Assembly (NCBI GenBank): GCA_031082425.1
Contig: JAVHLB010000002.1
Span: 62,001-126,000, forward strand
Length of the DNA stretch: 64,000 nt
Source: Candidatus Edwardsbacteria bacterium
Lineage (GTDB): Bacteria > Edwardsbacteria > AC1 > EtOH8
Reading direction: 5' to 3'
This document shows, piece after piece, positions 32,616 through 41,511 of the stretch (position 1 is the first letter of the stretch; each line of letters begins with the position of its first letter). The notes under the pieces were generated by a model. It searched no databases, was not told the DNA's origin, and worked only from the letters and a program-made list of their open reading frames with translations. The position numbers were made by a program, and so were the translations under genes.

Positions 32616-33605
32616 TCAGTACTTCTCTATCCACTCTATGGCCCGGACCAGCTCAAAGTCGGCATCCCCCGGCAGGGCATGCCCCACCCCGGAGAAGAAA
32701 TTGAAGCTGGCGGTGATCCCGGCCTTGGTGAACTGCCTGATGGCCTGGATATTCTTCTCTATCCTCTCCTCCGGCTCCAGCTCGCCCATCAGCACATAAA
32801 ATATGATCTTATTTTTGGCGGCTTCGGCCATCAGGGGATCCAGTTCGGTCCCATAGCCCGGACCGATGGGAATGGAGCCGATGAAGAGGTCGGGATGCTT
32901 CAGGCCCAGGTAGTAGCTGTAATATCCGCCCTGGGAGAAGCCGGCGATGATCATCCGCTTTTCGTCTATTTGATACTTGGCCTTCAGCAAGGCGATGGTC
33001 TCCATGATCCTTTTATCCGCCGGCTCCCATTCCCCCCAGTTGAAGCTGTTCTTGCCCATCACCTCCGGGGCGTAGGGACAGCAGACGATGTAGCCCTTCT
33101 TGCTGCCGGCCGCTTTGAAGGCCTTGGAGAAGTTCACCGGCTCTCCTCCGAAGCCGTGCATGGCTATCAGCAGGGGGTATTTTTTTCCCGGATCGAACCC
33201 CTCGGGCAGCAGCACCACCGGTTCGTTGGTGCGGCCCTTTATCTTTTCCATTAATTTTGCCGACCGGGCCAGGGCCTTTTTATAGCCCTTGGATTTGCGG
33301 ATGTTGTTAAAATCCTCGTCCTGGTCAAAATTGTACATCCCGGCATCGATGGCCTGGTTGAGCCAGGCCAGCGCCTGCTTTTCATCGCCCAGCAGGCTGT
33401 AATTGCAGGCGATGTTGTAGATCACCGTGGTGTGCCCCGGCCGGAATCTTAGTGCCGCCTGGTACTCTTCGATGGACTGCCGGTACAGCTTCTGCCCGTA
33501 GCTGGTGTTGGCCATCTGGATGTAGACGGCTCCCGAATCGGTCTGGGCCGCTGCCAGAGAGGCCAGGCCCAGCAGGGCGATGACGAGAAGCATGAGTTTT
33601 TTCAT
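32616..33605 (-). CDS. Secreted TPR plus alpha/beta-hydrolase protein
   Basis: 329 residues: signal peptide (1-20, ending AAAQ), a TPR region (about 28-110; LYRQSIEEYQAALRFRPGH, EKQALAWLNQAID), then a hydrolase of the phospholipase/carboxylesterase or dienelactone-hydrolase type (about 130-329) with LLIAMHGFGG, the nucleophile elbow IIAGFSQGGYYSY (GFSQGG) and a late His in GVGHALPG. Probably periplasmic. An esterase role is inferred; the substrate is unknown. Two terminators follow it, so it is transcribed separately from the cupins. Confidence 0.8.
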   Translation of the reverse strand: MKKLMLLVIALLGLASLAAAQTDSGAVYIQMANTSYGQKLYRQSIEEYQAALRFRPGHTTVIYNIACNYSLLGDEKQALAWLNQAIDAGMYNFDQDEDFNNIRKSKGYKKALARSAKLMEKIKGRTNEPVVLLPEGFDPGKKYPLLIAMHGFGGEPVNFSKAFKAAGSKKGYIVCCPYAPEVMGKNSFNWGEWEPADKRIMETIALLKAKYQIDEKRMIIAGFSQGGYYSYYLGLKHPDLFIGSIPIGPGYGTELDPLMAEAAKNKIIFYVLMGELEPEERIEKNIQAIRQFTKAGITASFNFFSGVGHALPGDADFELVRAIEWIEKY

Positions 33606-33657
33606 ATCAGCTCCTTTTCTATTGTTAGAATAAAATACCTAAGTCTAGTGAAACTTC

Positions 33658-33726
33658 ACCGCAAAGACACAAAGAACGCAAAGCATGATTTAAATGGTTC
33701 CTTGGCGAACTTTGCGCCTTGGCGGT
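33658..33726. repeat. Imperfect inverted repeat of the CGCAAAG formula
   Basis: Arm 1 (33658-33683, ACCGCAAAGACACAAAGAAC...) and arm 2 (33701-33726) are imperfect reverse complements. Related single arms lie at 5863-5888 and 42334-42359. Located between copA and the TPR-hydrolase gene. Confidence 0.5.
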
Positions 33727-33746
33727 TTAAATTGACGCTTCTACTT

Positions 33747-36185
33747 TCACGGCTTCCACTTTCTCAGCCTCAGGCTGTTGCTCACCACGCTGACCGACGA
33801 GAAGGCCATGGCCAGGGCCGCCAGCATGGGGTTCAGCAGTATCCCCCAGAGGGGATACAGCGCCCCGGCGGCCACCGGTATCCCGATGACGTTGTAGAAG
33901 AAGGCCCAGAAAAGGTTCTGCTTGATGATCCTGAGAGTGGCCCGGGAGAGCTTCAGCGACCTGGCGATCAGCTCCAGGTTGTCCCCCATCAGGATGATGT
34001 CGGCCGATTCGATGGCCACGTCGGTCCCCCGGCCCATGGCTATCCCGATGTCGGCCTGGGCCAGCGCCGGTGCGTCGTTGATCCCGTCGCCCACCATGGC
34101 CACCTTGACGTTGCCGGCCTGGGCTTTCCTCACCTGCTCCGCCTTGTCGCCCGGCAGCACCTGGGCCATCACCTGGTCGATCCCCAGCTGTCCGGCGATG
34201 TTCAGGGCCGCCTCCCGGTGGTCCCCGGTGATCATGGCGGTCCTCAGGCCCAGGCCCTTGAGGCCGGCGATGGCCCGGACGGCATTCTCCCGCAGGGTGT
34301 CGGCCACCGCGATGATCCCGGCCGGACGGGAGTCGATGGAAATATAGACCACGGTCTTGCCCTCCTGCTGCAGTCGGCCGGCCAGCTTTTCCAGCTTGTC
34401 AAATGAGATATCTCTCTCATCCATCAGTTTTTCATTGCCCACTTCCACCATCCGGCCGCCCACCCGGCAGCTGAGGCCGGCGCCCGGTAGGGCCTTGAAA
34501 TCCCAGGCTTCCAACAATGATATTTTCTTCAGCCGGGCGTAATCGGTTATGGCCCGGCCGATGGGATGTTCCGAAGAACCCTCGGCCGAGGCGGCCAGGG
34601 CCAGCAGGTCCTCCTCGGTGAACTCCGGCATCACCGCCACGTTGGCCACGGCGATCCTCCCGGAGGTCAGCGTCCCGGTCTTGTCGAACAAAATGCTGGT
34701 GATGCTGCCGGCCTGTTCCAGCACCTCGCCCCGCCGGATCAGTATCCCCAGCTCGGCCCCCCGTCCGGTGCCGGCCATGATGGCGGTGGGGGTGGCCAGC
34801 CCCAGGGCGCAGGGGCAGGCGATCACCAGCACCGCCACCGCGTTGATCAGGGCCATATTGAATGACGGTCCCCAGATCAGCCAGGCGATAAAGGTGGCGG
34901 CGGCCACCGCCATCACTACCGGGACGAAGATGGCGGCGATCCGGTCGGCCAGCCTCTGGATGGGAGCCTTGCTGCCCTGGGCCTCCTCCACTAATTTGAT
35001 GATCTGGGCCAGCACCGTTTCGCTTCCCACTTTATCGGCCCGAAAGCGGAAACTGCCCGTCTTGTTGATAGTGCCGCCGATGATCTTGTCGCCGGTGTTT
35101 TTGTCGGCCGGGATGCTCTCCCCGGTGATCATCGATTCATCGATGGAGGAATACCCCTGGGTGATGACCCCGTCGGCGGCGATCCTCTCCCCCGGCCGGA
35201 CCATTATGATGTCCCCGACGATAAGCTGCTCCAGAGGAGTTTCTATTTCGCCGCCTTCCTTGAATACCCTGGCGGTCCTGGCCTGCAGGCCGACCAGCCG
35301 CTTGATGGCCTCCGAGGTCCGGCCCCGGGCTTTGGCCTCCAGCATTCGGCCCAACAGGATCAGGGTGATGATCACCGCCGCTGAATCGTAGTAGTAGGCC
35401 GGTTCCCGTCCCGCCCCGGCGAAGAATTCCGGCCAGAAGGTGGCCGCCAGGCTGTAGCCGAAGGCGGCAGTGGTCCCCACCGCCACCAAGGTGTTCATGT
35501 CGGCATTGCGCCGTTTTATCGAGGCCCACAAACCCTGGTAGAACGGCCAGCCGGAGAATATCTGGACCGGGGCCGCCAGAGCCAGCATCACATAAGGATC
35601 ATAAAGCCAGCGGGGAACAAAGGGAAGAAGCATGTGCATCCCGCCCAAAAAGACCGGAACGGCGAATATCAGGGCGAATAAAAACCTTTTTTTGAGCGAC
35701 AGGTAATATTCCTCCCGCCGGGCATCCCCGGAGACCGCCGGAGCACCTGGCACATTTTCGGATTTGGCGGATCCTTCCGGCACCTGGTATCCGGCTTCTG
35801 TTATGATGGTTTTTATCCTCTCCCTATCCGTCGCATCCGGAAGATAGGCGATATCGGCCCTCTCGGTGGCCAGGTTGACGCTGGCCGAGATAACGCCCGA
35901 ACTTTTCGCCAGGGCCCTCTCCACGTTCAGCACGCAGGAGGCGCAGTGCATGCCCCCCACCGGCAGGGAGAGCTTTTGGACAGGAACCTGATAGCCCGAA
36001 TTATTGATGGCTGTAACTATCCCGGCGATATCGATCCGGCCTTCATCGTATTCGATGAAGGCCTTCTCGGCGGCCAGGTTGGCGCTGGCCGAAACTATCC
36101 CGGCGAGCTTTTTCAGATGCTGCTCGAGGTTATTGACGCAGGAGGCGCAGTGCATCCCGCTGACGGGGATCTCGGTTTTTTTCAT
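33747..36185 (-). CDS. copA: Copper-translocating P1B-type ATPase
   Basis: Exports copper (probably Cu+) across the inner membrane using ATP. Two N-terminal HMA domains each with MHCASC (about residues 11-16 and 83-88), transmembrane segments, the actuator MITGESIP, the CPC transport motif IACPCALGLATP (about 457), the phosphorylation site DKTGTLTSG (about 500), SSEHPIGRAI and the hinge MVGDGINDAPAL. At 812 residues it is typical for a two-HMA CopA. It overlaps the upstream TPR gene by 4 bp (ATGA 36182-36185). No copper regulator (CueR, CsoR or CopY) is adjacent. Confidence 0.95.
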   Translation of the reverse strand: MKKTEIPVSGMHCASCVNNLEQHLKKLAGIVSASANLAAEKAFIEYDEGRIDIAGIVTAINNSGYQVPVQKLSLPVGGMHCASCVLNVERALAKSSGVISASVNLATERADIAYLPDATDRERIKTIITEAGYQVPEGSAKSENVPGAPAVSGDARREEYYLSLKKRFLFALIFAVPVFLGGMHMLLPFVPRWLYDPYVMLALAAPVQIFSGWPFYQGLWASIKRRNADMNTLVAVGTTAAFGYSLAATFWPEFFAGAGREPAYYYDSAAVIITLILLGRMLEAKARGRTSEAIKRLVGLQARTARVFKEGGEIETPLEQLIVGDIIMVRPGERIAADGVITQGYSSIDESMITGESIPADKNTGDKIIGGTINKTGSFRFRADKVGSETVLAQIIKLVEEAQGSKAPIQRLADRIAAIFVPVVMAVAAATFIAWLIWGPSFNMALINAVAVLVIACPCALGLATPTAIMAGTGRGAELGILIRRGEVLEQAGSITSILFDKTGTLTSGRIAVANVAVMPEFTEEDLLALAASAEGSSEHPIGRAITDYARLKKISLLEAWDFKALPGAGLSCRVGGRMVEVGNEKLMDERDISFDKLEKLAGRLQQEGKTVVYISIDSRPAGIIAVADTLRENAVRAIAGLKGLGLRTAMITGDHREAALNIAGQLGIDQVMAQVLPGDKAEQVRKAQAGNVKVAMVGDGINDAPALAQADIGIAMGRGTDVAIESADIILMGDNLELIARSLKLSRATLRIIKQNLFWAFFYNVIGIPVAAGALYPLWGILLNPMLAALAMAFSSVSVVSNSLRLRKWKP

Positions 36186-37609
36186 GTATACTCTCTCGTC
36201 TTGACTGGTTTCCTGGCCCGCAGCCGGTCCATCCTTATCCTGTATTCCACATCCCGGGTCTGGTCATACAACTTTTCCGAAAGCTCTCCGGCTGCCTCAA
36301 GGTAATCGTTATCGCCGGTATGCCGGTAAAGCCCGATGCAGGCCCCCATTTTGATGGATTCCGATGCTTCACTTTCAGCCAGTTCTTTTAATCCCTTGAG
36401 TGCCGAAGCTTCCCCCTGTTCCAGTTCCAGCAATAAAGACAAAAATCCCATCACGGCTGTCTGCTCGGGATCCTCCTGTTCCCGGTTCAACGATGCGGCC
36501 TGCCGGAGCAAATTGGAAGCTTCGGCGGGATTATTTTGTTCCAATAAAAGTTCTGCCAGGGTGTTTAAAATGATCACCCTCAGGTTGGTCAGCTTGCTTT
36601 TGCCGGCAATCTCCAGGGCGGCGCGCAAAAGGCTTTGGGGCTTGTCCGGGTCCCCGGCCAACTCCTCAAGTTTGCTCAGGTTCACCAGTGCTATGATCTG
36701 GCCCGGACAATCCTCCATTTCTTCGGTAAGTTTTTTATGCTCCTCAAGATGATGTCTGGCCTGATCCCACCGGCCAAGCTGCAGGCAGACCACCCCCTCA
36801 TTCCCCGTGGCCACGGAAACCACCCGGATATACCCTATTTCCGAAGCCGCCTGGACCGCCTTATGCAGATATTCCAGCGATTTTTCCAGCTGGGCCTGTC
36901 TCTTAAACAACAACCCCAGATTGCAGGTCACGCCGCAGAGGGTCCTTTTGTCCCCGATCTTGGTGGCCAGCTCCATCTGCCTTTGCATATGCTCAATGGC
37001 CGTATCATATTCGCCCTGGTACAGGTACATATTGCCGGAATTCCCCTCGGCCAGCGAAACTCCCAACAGGTCGCCGGTCTCTTCGGCCAGCTTCTTTTGC
37101 TGCCGGTAGCATTCCAGGGCCCGGTCCAGCATCTTCTGCTCGGCATAGATCACCCCCAGGTTGCCCCAGGCTATCCCCAGCTCCATTTTATTCCCGGTTT
37201 TTTCCGCCCAGTCCTTTCGTTCGGTAAAACATTCTATGGCCTTCTGGTAATCGCCCTGCTCCCCATAAACCCCGCCCATGGCCCCCATGGCCTTAGCCAC
37301 TCCCCCCTGATCTCCCATGATCCGAAAATACCGCATGGCTTCTTCCAGGCATTTCTGGGCTTTGGGGTACTCGCTTTTAATTCTGTTTAATTCGCCCAGG
37401 CGGAAAAGGCTTTCGGCCCTTTCGTGGTCTGCCCCCAGGCGCTCCCCGGCAGCCAGCACCTGCTGATACAGATCGCCCGCTTTGTCCCACAATCCGGCCA
37501 CCACCTGGACCTCGGCCTTCCTCAGGGCGATGCCGCTGGGATAGCCCTCTTTGCTGCCGTCGGCTGACGATATCCAGTGCCGTTCTATTTTATAGCATCC
37601 CTTGCGCAT
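36182..37609 (-). CDS. TPR-repeat protein, cytoplasmic
   Basis: 475 residues made of about nine tetratricopeptide-like repeats (for example GGVAKAMGAMGGVYGEQGDY, LGIAWGNLGVIYAEQKMLD). This pattern resembles the C-terminal repeats of large regulatory ATPases or kinases, but no ATPase, kinase or DNA-binding part precedes it and no signal peptide is seen. It likely mediates protein contacts. Its end overlaps the start of copA by 4 bp and it starts 10 bp after the phosphatase gene, so the three are one transcript. Whether it affects copper transport is unknown. Confidence 0.75.
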   Translation of the reverse strand: MRKGCYKIERHWISSADGSKEGYPSGIALRKAEVQVVAGLWDKAGDLYQQVLAAGERLGADHERAESLFRLGELNRIKSEYPKAQKCLEEAMRYFRIMGDQGGVAKAMGAMGGVYGEQGDYQKAIECFTERKDWAEKTGNKMELGIAWGNLGVIYAEQKMLDRALECYRQQKKLAEETGDLLGVSLAEGNSGNMYLYQGEYDTAIEHMQRQMELATKIGDKRTLCGVTCNLGLLFKRQAQLEKSLEYLHKAVQAASEIGYIRVVSVATGNEGVVCLQLGRWDQARHHLEEHKKLTEEMEDCPGQIIALVNLSKLEELAGDPDKPQSLLRAALEIAGKSKLTNLRVIILNTLAELLLEQNNPAEASNLLRQAASLNREQEDPEQTAVMGFLSLLLELEQGEASALKGLKELAESEASESIKMGACIGLYRHTGDNDYLEAAGELSEKLYDQTRDVEYRIRMDRLRARKPVKTREYT

Positions 37610-37619
37610 TATCTTGGTT

Positions 37620-38252
37620 TTAAAAATCCATCTGTTTGATATTCAATTGGTCCAGATGATTGGTATCGTTCAGGCAGGTCAGCACGAACCTTTTCCCGTC
37701 CCATTCCAGGGTGGTCAGGCCGCAGGGCGAAAGTTTTATGTTCCAGAATCCCTCCGGCCCCATGTTCAGCATCCTCATCAGGATCAGCTTGAGGATCACC
37801 CGGTGGGTGACCACGGCGATGGTCGATTCTATGGGGTGGTCTTCTATCATCCCCTTGATGGCCCTCATGGACTGGGCCTGGACATCCTTGATGTTGCTGG
37901 CCCCCGGGATCCTGGCCTTCCAGGGATTCTCCCGCCAGGCCTGGTATTGCTTGGGATACTTCTGCTTCACCTCCTGGTGGGCCAGCCCCTCCCACTCCCC
38001 GAAGCACATGTCCACCAGCCCGGGTCCCACCATCACCGGCAGGCCCTGCAGACGGGCGATGGCCTCTGCGGTGTACATGGCCCGCTTGAGCGAGCTGGAA
38101 TAGATGGCATCTATCCGGCGCGATTTAAGCCGCTCCCCCAGGGCCTCGGCCTGCTGGCGCCCGGTCTTGTCCAGCTCGATGTCCTTTGACCCGCGGAAGA
38201 TCTGCTCTTTGTTCCATTGGGTCTGGCCGTGCCTGACCAGTATCAGTTCCAC
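37620..38252 (-). CDS. Histidine-phosphatase family protein (phosphoglycerate-mutase-like)
   Basis: 210 residues with the catalytic LVRHGQTQWN (His8), the second-half GEWEGL and the late catalytic His in VVTHRVILKL (about 153). Family members include phosphoglycerate mutase, alpha-ribazole phosphatase (CobC) and sugar phosphatases; the early SSSLKRAMYTAE and moderate length fit the CobC/GpmB-like branch. Substrate not resolved. First gene of the phosphatase-TPR-copA run. Confidence 0.88.
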   Translation of the reverse strand: MELILVRHGQTQWNKEQIFRGSKDIELDKTGRQQAEALGERLKSRRIDAIYSSSLKRAMYTAEAIARLQGLPVMVGPGLVDMCFGEWEGLAHQEVKQKYPKQYQAWRENPWKARIPGASNIKDVQAQSMRAIKGMIEDHPIESTIAVVTHRVILKLILMRMLNMGPEGFWNIKLSPCGLTTLEWDGKRFVLTCLNDTNHLDQLNIKQMDF

Positions 38253-38329
38253 CTATATCTCCTTTGAAACGTGAAACCCCTTCCATTATACCGATTATAT
38301 CCCTAAAAGCAATATAAATGATGGAATAT

Positions 38330-38358
38330 TTTAAAAGCCAGCAGGGTCATTGCTGGCT
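38330..38358 (-). terminator. Terminator overlapping the tgt stop codon
   Basis: AGCCAGCA (38336-38343) pairs with TGCTGGCT (38351-38358); on the minus strand TTTTAAAATATT follows. The right arm lies in the last tgt codons, so the hairpin includes the stop at 38347-38349. Confidence 0.65.
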
Positions 38359-39468
38359 GTGATATCTGTCAAGAAATCCCCGGCTCCATTCATCAAACTT
38401 GTCATCTGATATGGCCTGCCTGATATTTTCCATCATCGCCAGGTAGAACCGCAGGTTGTGCACCGTGGCCAGGTGGGCGGCCAGTATCTCCCCGGACATG
38501 AACAGGTGCCGGAGGTAGGCCCGGCTGAAGTTGCGGCACAGGTAGCAGTCGCAGGACTCGTCCACCGGGCCCAGGTCGTCCTGATGAACGGCGTTCTTCA
38601 TGGCCAGCTTGCCCGAAGAGGTGAACAGGCTGCCGTTGCGGGCGTTGCGGGTGGGGATCACGCAGTCGAACATGTCCACCCCCAGGGAGACGCCTTTGAT
38701 GATGTCCTCTGGGAATCCCACTCCCATCATGTACCTCGGGCTATCGGAGGGAAGGACCTGGTTGGCGGCCTCGATGGCCTCCCAGGTGGCCTCCTTGGGC
38801 TCCCCGATGGCCAGCCCGCCGATGGCATAACCTTCGAATCCTATGTCCAGCATCTCCCGGGCGCTGCGCTGGCGCAGTTCCGGCCGGGTGCCGCCCTGGA
38901 CGATCCCGAAAAGCGCCTGGCTTTCTCTGTCGCCGTCCTTCAGCTCCAGGAATTTTTGGCGGCATCTTCTGGCCCAGCGGGTGGTCCGGGCGGTGGAGTC
39001 CCCGGTATATTCAGGGCTGGAGGGATAGGGAATGCATTCGTCGAAATTCATGATGATATCGGCCCCCAGGTCGACCTCCAGCTGCATCACATTCTCGGGG
39101 GTGAATTTATGAGAGGAGCCGTCCAGGTGCGACTGGAACTCCACCCCGTCCTCTTTGATCTTCCTGAGATCGGCCAGGCTGAAGACCTGGAATCCCCCGG
39201 AATCGGTGAGGATCGGCCGGTCCCAGCCCATGAACTTATGCAGGCCTCCGGCCTTTTTGACCGTCTCCTGCCCGGGCCTTAAGTACAGGTGATAGGCATT
39301 GCCCAGGATGATCCGGGCCCCGGCCGCATCAAGATCCTGCGGGGTCATGGCCTTGACCGTGCCCTGGGTCCCCACCGGCATGAAGATGGGGGTGGGGACC
39401 TCACCGTGGTCGGTGGTGATCACCCCCTGCCTGGCCCGGCCGGATGTATGTTCTAATTTGAATTGCAT
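38347..39468 (-). CDS. tgt: tRNA-guanine transglycosylase (queuine type)
   Basis: Exchanges guanine 34 of GUN-anticodon tRNAs for preQ1. 373 residues. The active-site Asp segments are LTDSGGFQVFSL (about residue 90) and GVDMFDCVIPTRNARNG (about 265). The zinc site is CDCYLCRNF with the later His in YLRHLF. Normal bacterial length. With queA upstream and queH at 45617 it supports queuosine synthesis. The 112-bp gap to queA holds a long-loop hairpin (39524-39568). Confidence 0.96.
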   Translation of the reverse strand: MQFKLEHTSGRARQGVITTDHGEVPTPIFMPVGTQGTVKAMTPQDLDAAGARIILGNAYHLYLRPGQETVKKAGGLHKFMGWDRPILTDSGGFQVFSLADLRKIKEDGVEFQSHLDGSSHKFTPENVMQLEVDLGADIIMNFDECIPYPSSPEYTGDSTARTTRWARRCRQKFLELKDGDRESQALFGIVQGGTRPELRQRSAREMLDIGFEGYAIGGLAIGEPKEATWEAIEAANQVLPSDSPRYMMGVGFPEDIIKGVSLGVDMFDCVIPTRNARNGSLFTSSGKLAMKNAVHQDDLGPVDESCDCYLCRNFSRAYLRHLFMSGEILAAHLATVHNLRFYLAMMENIRQAISDDKFDEWSRGFLDRYHSQQ

Positions 39469-39523
39469 CTTTTCACGCTGGACTTCATAGGTTATAGTTT
39501 TTATGAATAGACCTCCCCTTCAT

Positions 39524-39568
39524 CCCCTCCTTGAGCTTGTGCTGAGTATATCGAAGTGCAAGGAGGGG
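39524..39568. repeat. Formula-like hairpin between tgt and queA
   Basis: CCCCTCCTTG (39524-39533) pairs with CAAGGAGGGG (39559-39568) across a 25-base loop. Its wording resembles the GC-rich formula spacers at 27832-27873 and 62920-62957. Confidence 0.5.
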
Positions 39569-39580
39569 GTTGGGGGTGGT

Positions 39581-40600
39581 TCAGACTATCAGCATGGCGT
39601 CGCCGTAGCTGTAGAAGCGGTATCTTTCTTTGATCGCCTCCCGGTAGGCCTCCATCACCTTCTCCCGCCCGGCCAGGGCCGACACCAGCATGATTAGGGT
39701 GGATTTGGGCAGATGGAAGTTGGTGATCAAGGCATCAACGATTTTGAACTGATACGGCGGGTAAATGAATATCTCGGTCCAGTCCGACAGCTGGCCGCTC
39801 TGTCCGAAGCTCTCCAAAGCCCGGCTGGTGGTGGTCCCCACGGCGATGATCCTCCGATTTCCTATATCCGATTTATTTAATTTTTTCCCCACTTCATGGC
39901 TGATCTGATAGTACTCCGCATCCATCTTGTGCTCCCGGATATCCTCGGCCTCCACCCCCTTGAAGGTTCCCCAGCCGACATGCAGCAGGATCTCCAGCAC
40001 TTCCACCCCTTTGGTCTTGATCCTCTCCATCAGCTCCGGGGTGAAATGCAACCCGGCGGTGGGCGCCGCCACCGCTCCGGCATCCTTGGCATATATGGTC
40101 TGGTAGCGGTCCTTGTCCGCCTGATGGGGATCCCGGTCGATATAGGGCGGCAGGGGCACCTGCCCCACTTTTTCCAAGGTTTGATAAAAGTCACCCTGAT
40201 GAGTGAATCTGACCAGCCGCTGTCCGCCCGGGCGGTATTCAATTATCTCGGCCTCCATCATTCCATCCCTGAACTCGACCTGGGCCCCGGGCATCAGGCG
40301 GCGGCCGGGACGAACCAAGCAGTTCCACAGGCCTTCAGCCTCCTGCCGCAATAGAAGGATCTCCGCCTCCCCGCCGGTTCCTTTTTTATGGCCGATCAGC
40401 CGGGCCGGGATCACCCTGGTATTGTTGACCACCAGGATATCGGAGGGCCTTAGGTACTCAACAATATCACTGAACCGGCGGTGTTCTATCCGGCCGTCAC
40501 CGCGATAAAGCACCATCAGCCGGGAGGCATCCCGCTTCTCGGCGGGGCTTTTGGCGATAAGCTCCGGAGGGAGATTATAGTCAAAGGAGGAGAGTTTCAT
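39581..40600 (-). CDS. queA: S-adenosylmethionine:tRNA ribosyltransferase-isomerase
   Basis: Converts preQ1-tRNA to epoxyqueuosine-tRNA using the ribosyl part of S-adenosylmethionine. 339 residues with family signatures FDYNLPPELIAKSPAEKRD, LVVNNTRVIPARL, PTAGLHFTPELM and HVGWGTFKGVEAEDIREHKM (in parts: HVGWGTFKGV, REHKMDAEYY), ending GDAMLIV. Directly upstream of tgt, a frequent pairing. Confidence 0.96.
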   Translation of the reverse strand: MKLSSFDYNLPPELIAKSPAEKRDASRLMVLYRGDGRIEHRRFSDIVEYLRPSDILVVNNTRVIPARLIGHKKGTGGEAEILLLRQEAEGLWNCLVRPGRRLMPGAQVEFRDGMMEAEIIEYRPGGQRLVRFTHQGDFYQTLEKVGQVPLPPYIDRDPHQADKDRYQTIYAKDAGAVAAPTAGLHFTPELMERIKTKGVEVLEILLHVGWGTFKGVEAEDIREHKMDAEYYQISHEVGKKLNKSDIGNRRIIAVGTTTSRALESFGQSGQLSDWTEIFIYPPYQFKIVDALITNFHLPKSTLIMLVSALAGREKVMEAYREAIKERYRFYSYGDAMLIV

Positions 40601-40682
40601 ATTCGTCAGAATCGTCAGCTGTTTTATTTTGAATCATACCTTGAATTTATTATAGCATATGATACTAGTTTGTTCAATTCAT

Positions 40683-40706
40683 AAAAAAGACGCCTTTAAA
40701 GGCGTC
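40683..40706 (-). terminator. Intrinsic terminator of the nickel-uptake operon
   Basis: The palindrome GACGCCTTTAAAGGCGTC (40689-40706) is followed on the minus strand by six T (A run 40683-40688). It ends the transcript that includes cbiO (stop at 40744). Confidence 0.88.
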
Positions 40707-40743
40707 CTCGAAAAGCATCTATATTTGATCCACCTGATCAGCG

Positions 40744-41511
40744 TTAATCTGTGCCCGATTTCGATCTTCCGCACACCGGGCACCCTTGCAGGCTTAACGG
40801 GATCTCCAGGCCGGCCTCCTCCATCAATACCTGGTTCGTCAGAATATCTTTGGCCGGGCCGTCGGCTATGGCCTGTCCGTCTTTCATGACGATGACCCGC
40901 TGACAGATCTCCAGCACCATATCCAGATCGTGGGAGGTGATTATCTTGGTATGCTCGAATCCCCTGAGTATATTCATCAAACGCCGCCGGGACTTGGGGT
41001 CCAGCGAAGAGGTGGGCTCGTCCAGTATCAGGATGTCCGGGGACATGGACAGCACCGAGGCGATGGCCGCGGCCCGCTTTTCCCCGGCCGAGAGATGGAA
41101 CGGGGCCCGGTCTTTAAGATGCAGTATGCCGACCTGTTCCAACGCCGAGACCACCCTTTGCTCCACCTGGGGTTCGTCGATCTTCAGATTGCGCGGGCCG
41201 AAGGCCACGTCGTCATGGACCGTGGTCATGAAAAGCTGGTCATCGGGATTCTGGAACACCATTCCCAGCCTCTGCCGGATCATGTTCAGGGTGTGCTTGG
41301 TAAGCCTGACCTCGCCGATGACCACCTCGCCCTTTGCCGGGGCAAGGATGCCCGTCAAAAGCATCAGCAGGGTGGATTTTCCGGCCCCGTTGGCGCCGAT
41401 GATGCCCACCGATTCCCCGTGGTGGATGCGGAAGGACAGGCCGTTGACGGCCTGATGGCCGTCGGGATAGGAATAAAATAGATCCTTGGCCTCGGTGATA
41501 TGATGGCTCAT
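40744..41511 (-). CDS. cbiO: Energy-coupling factor ATPase CbiO/NikO
   Basis: ATP-binding subunit that powers cobalt/nickel ECF uptake. 256 residues from ATG 41511: Walker A GANGAGKSTLL (about residue 38), Q-loop VFQNPDDQL, signature HLSAGEKRAAAIA and Walker B DILILDEPTSSLD. I use 41511 rather than an upstream frame start because it overlaps the cbiQ stop (ATGA 41508-41511) and begins at the family's natural N-terminus (HITEAKDLFYSYPDG). The C-terminal PVCGRSKSGTD adds a CxxC-free tail whose last codons are written by a formula-like repeat. Last gene of the operon. Confidence 0.93.
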   Translation of the reverse strand: MSHHITEAKDLFYSYPDGHQAVNGLSFRIHHGESVGIIGANGAGKSTLLMLLTGILAPAKGEVVIGEVRLTKHTLNMIRQRLGMVFQNPDDQLFMTTVHDDVAFGPRNLKIDEPQVEQRVVSALEQVGILHLKDRAPFHLSAGEKRAAAIASVLSMSPDILILDEPTSSLDPKSRRRLMNILRGFEHTKIITSHDLDMVLEICQRVIVMKDGQAIADGPAKDILTNQVLMEEAGLEIPLSLQGCPVCGRSKSGTD

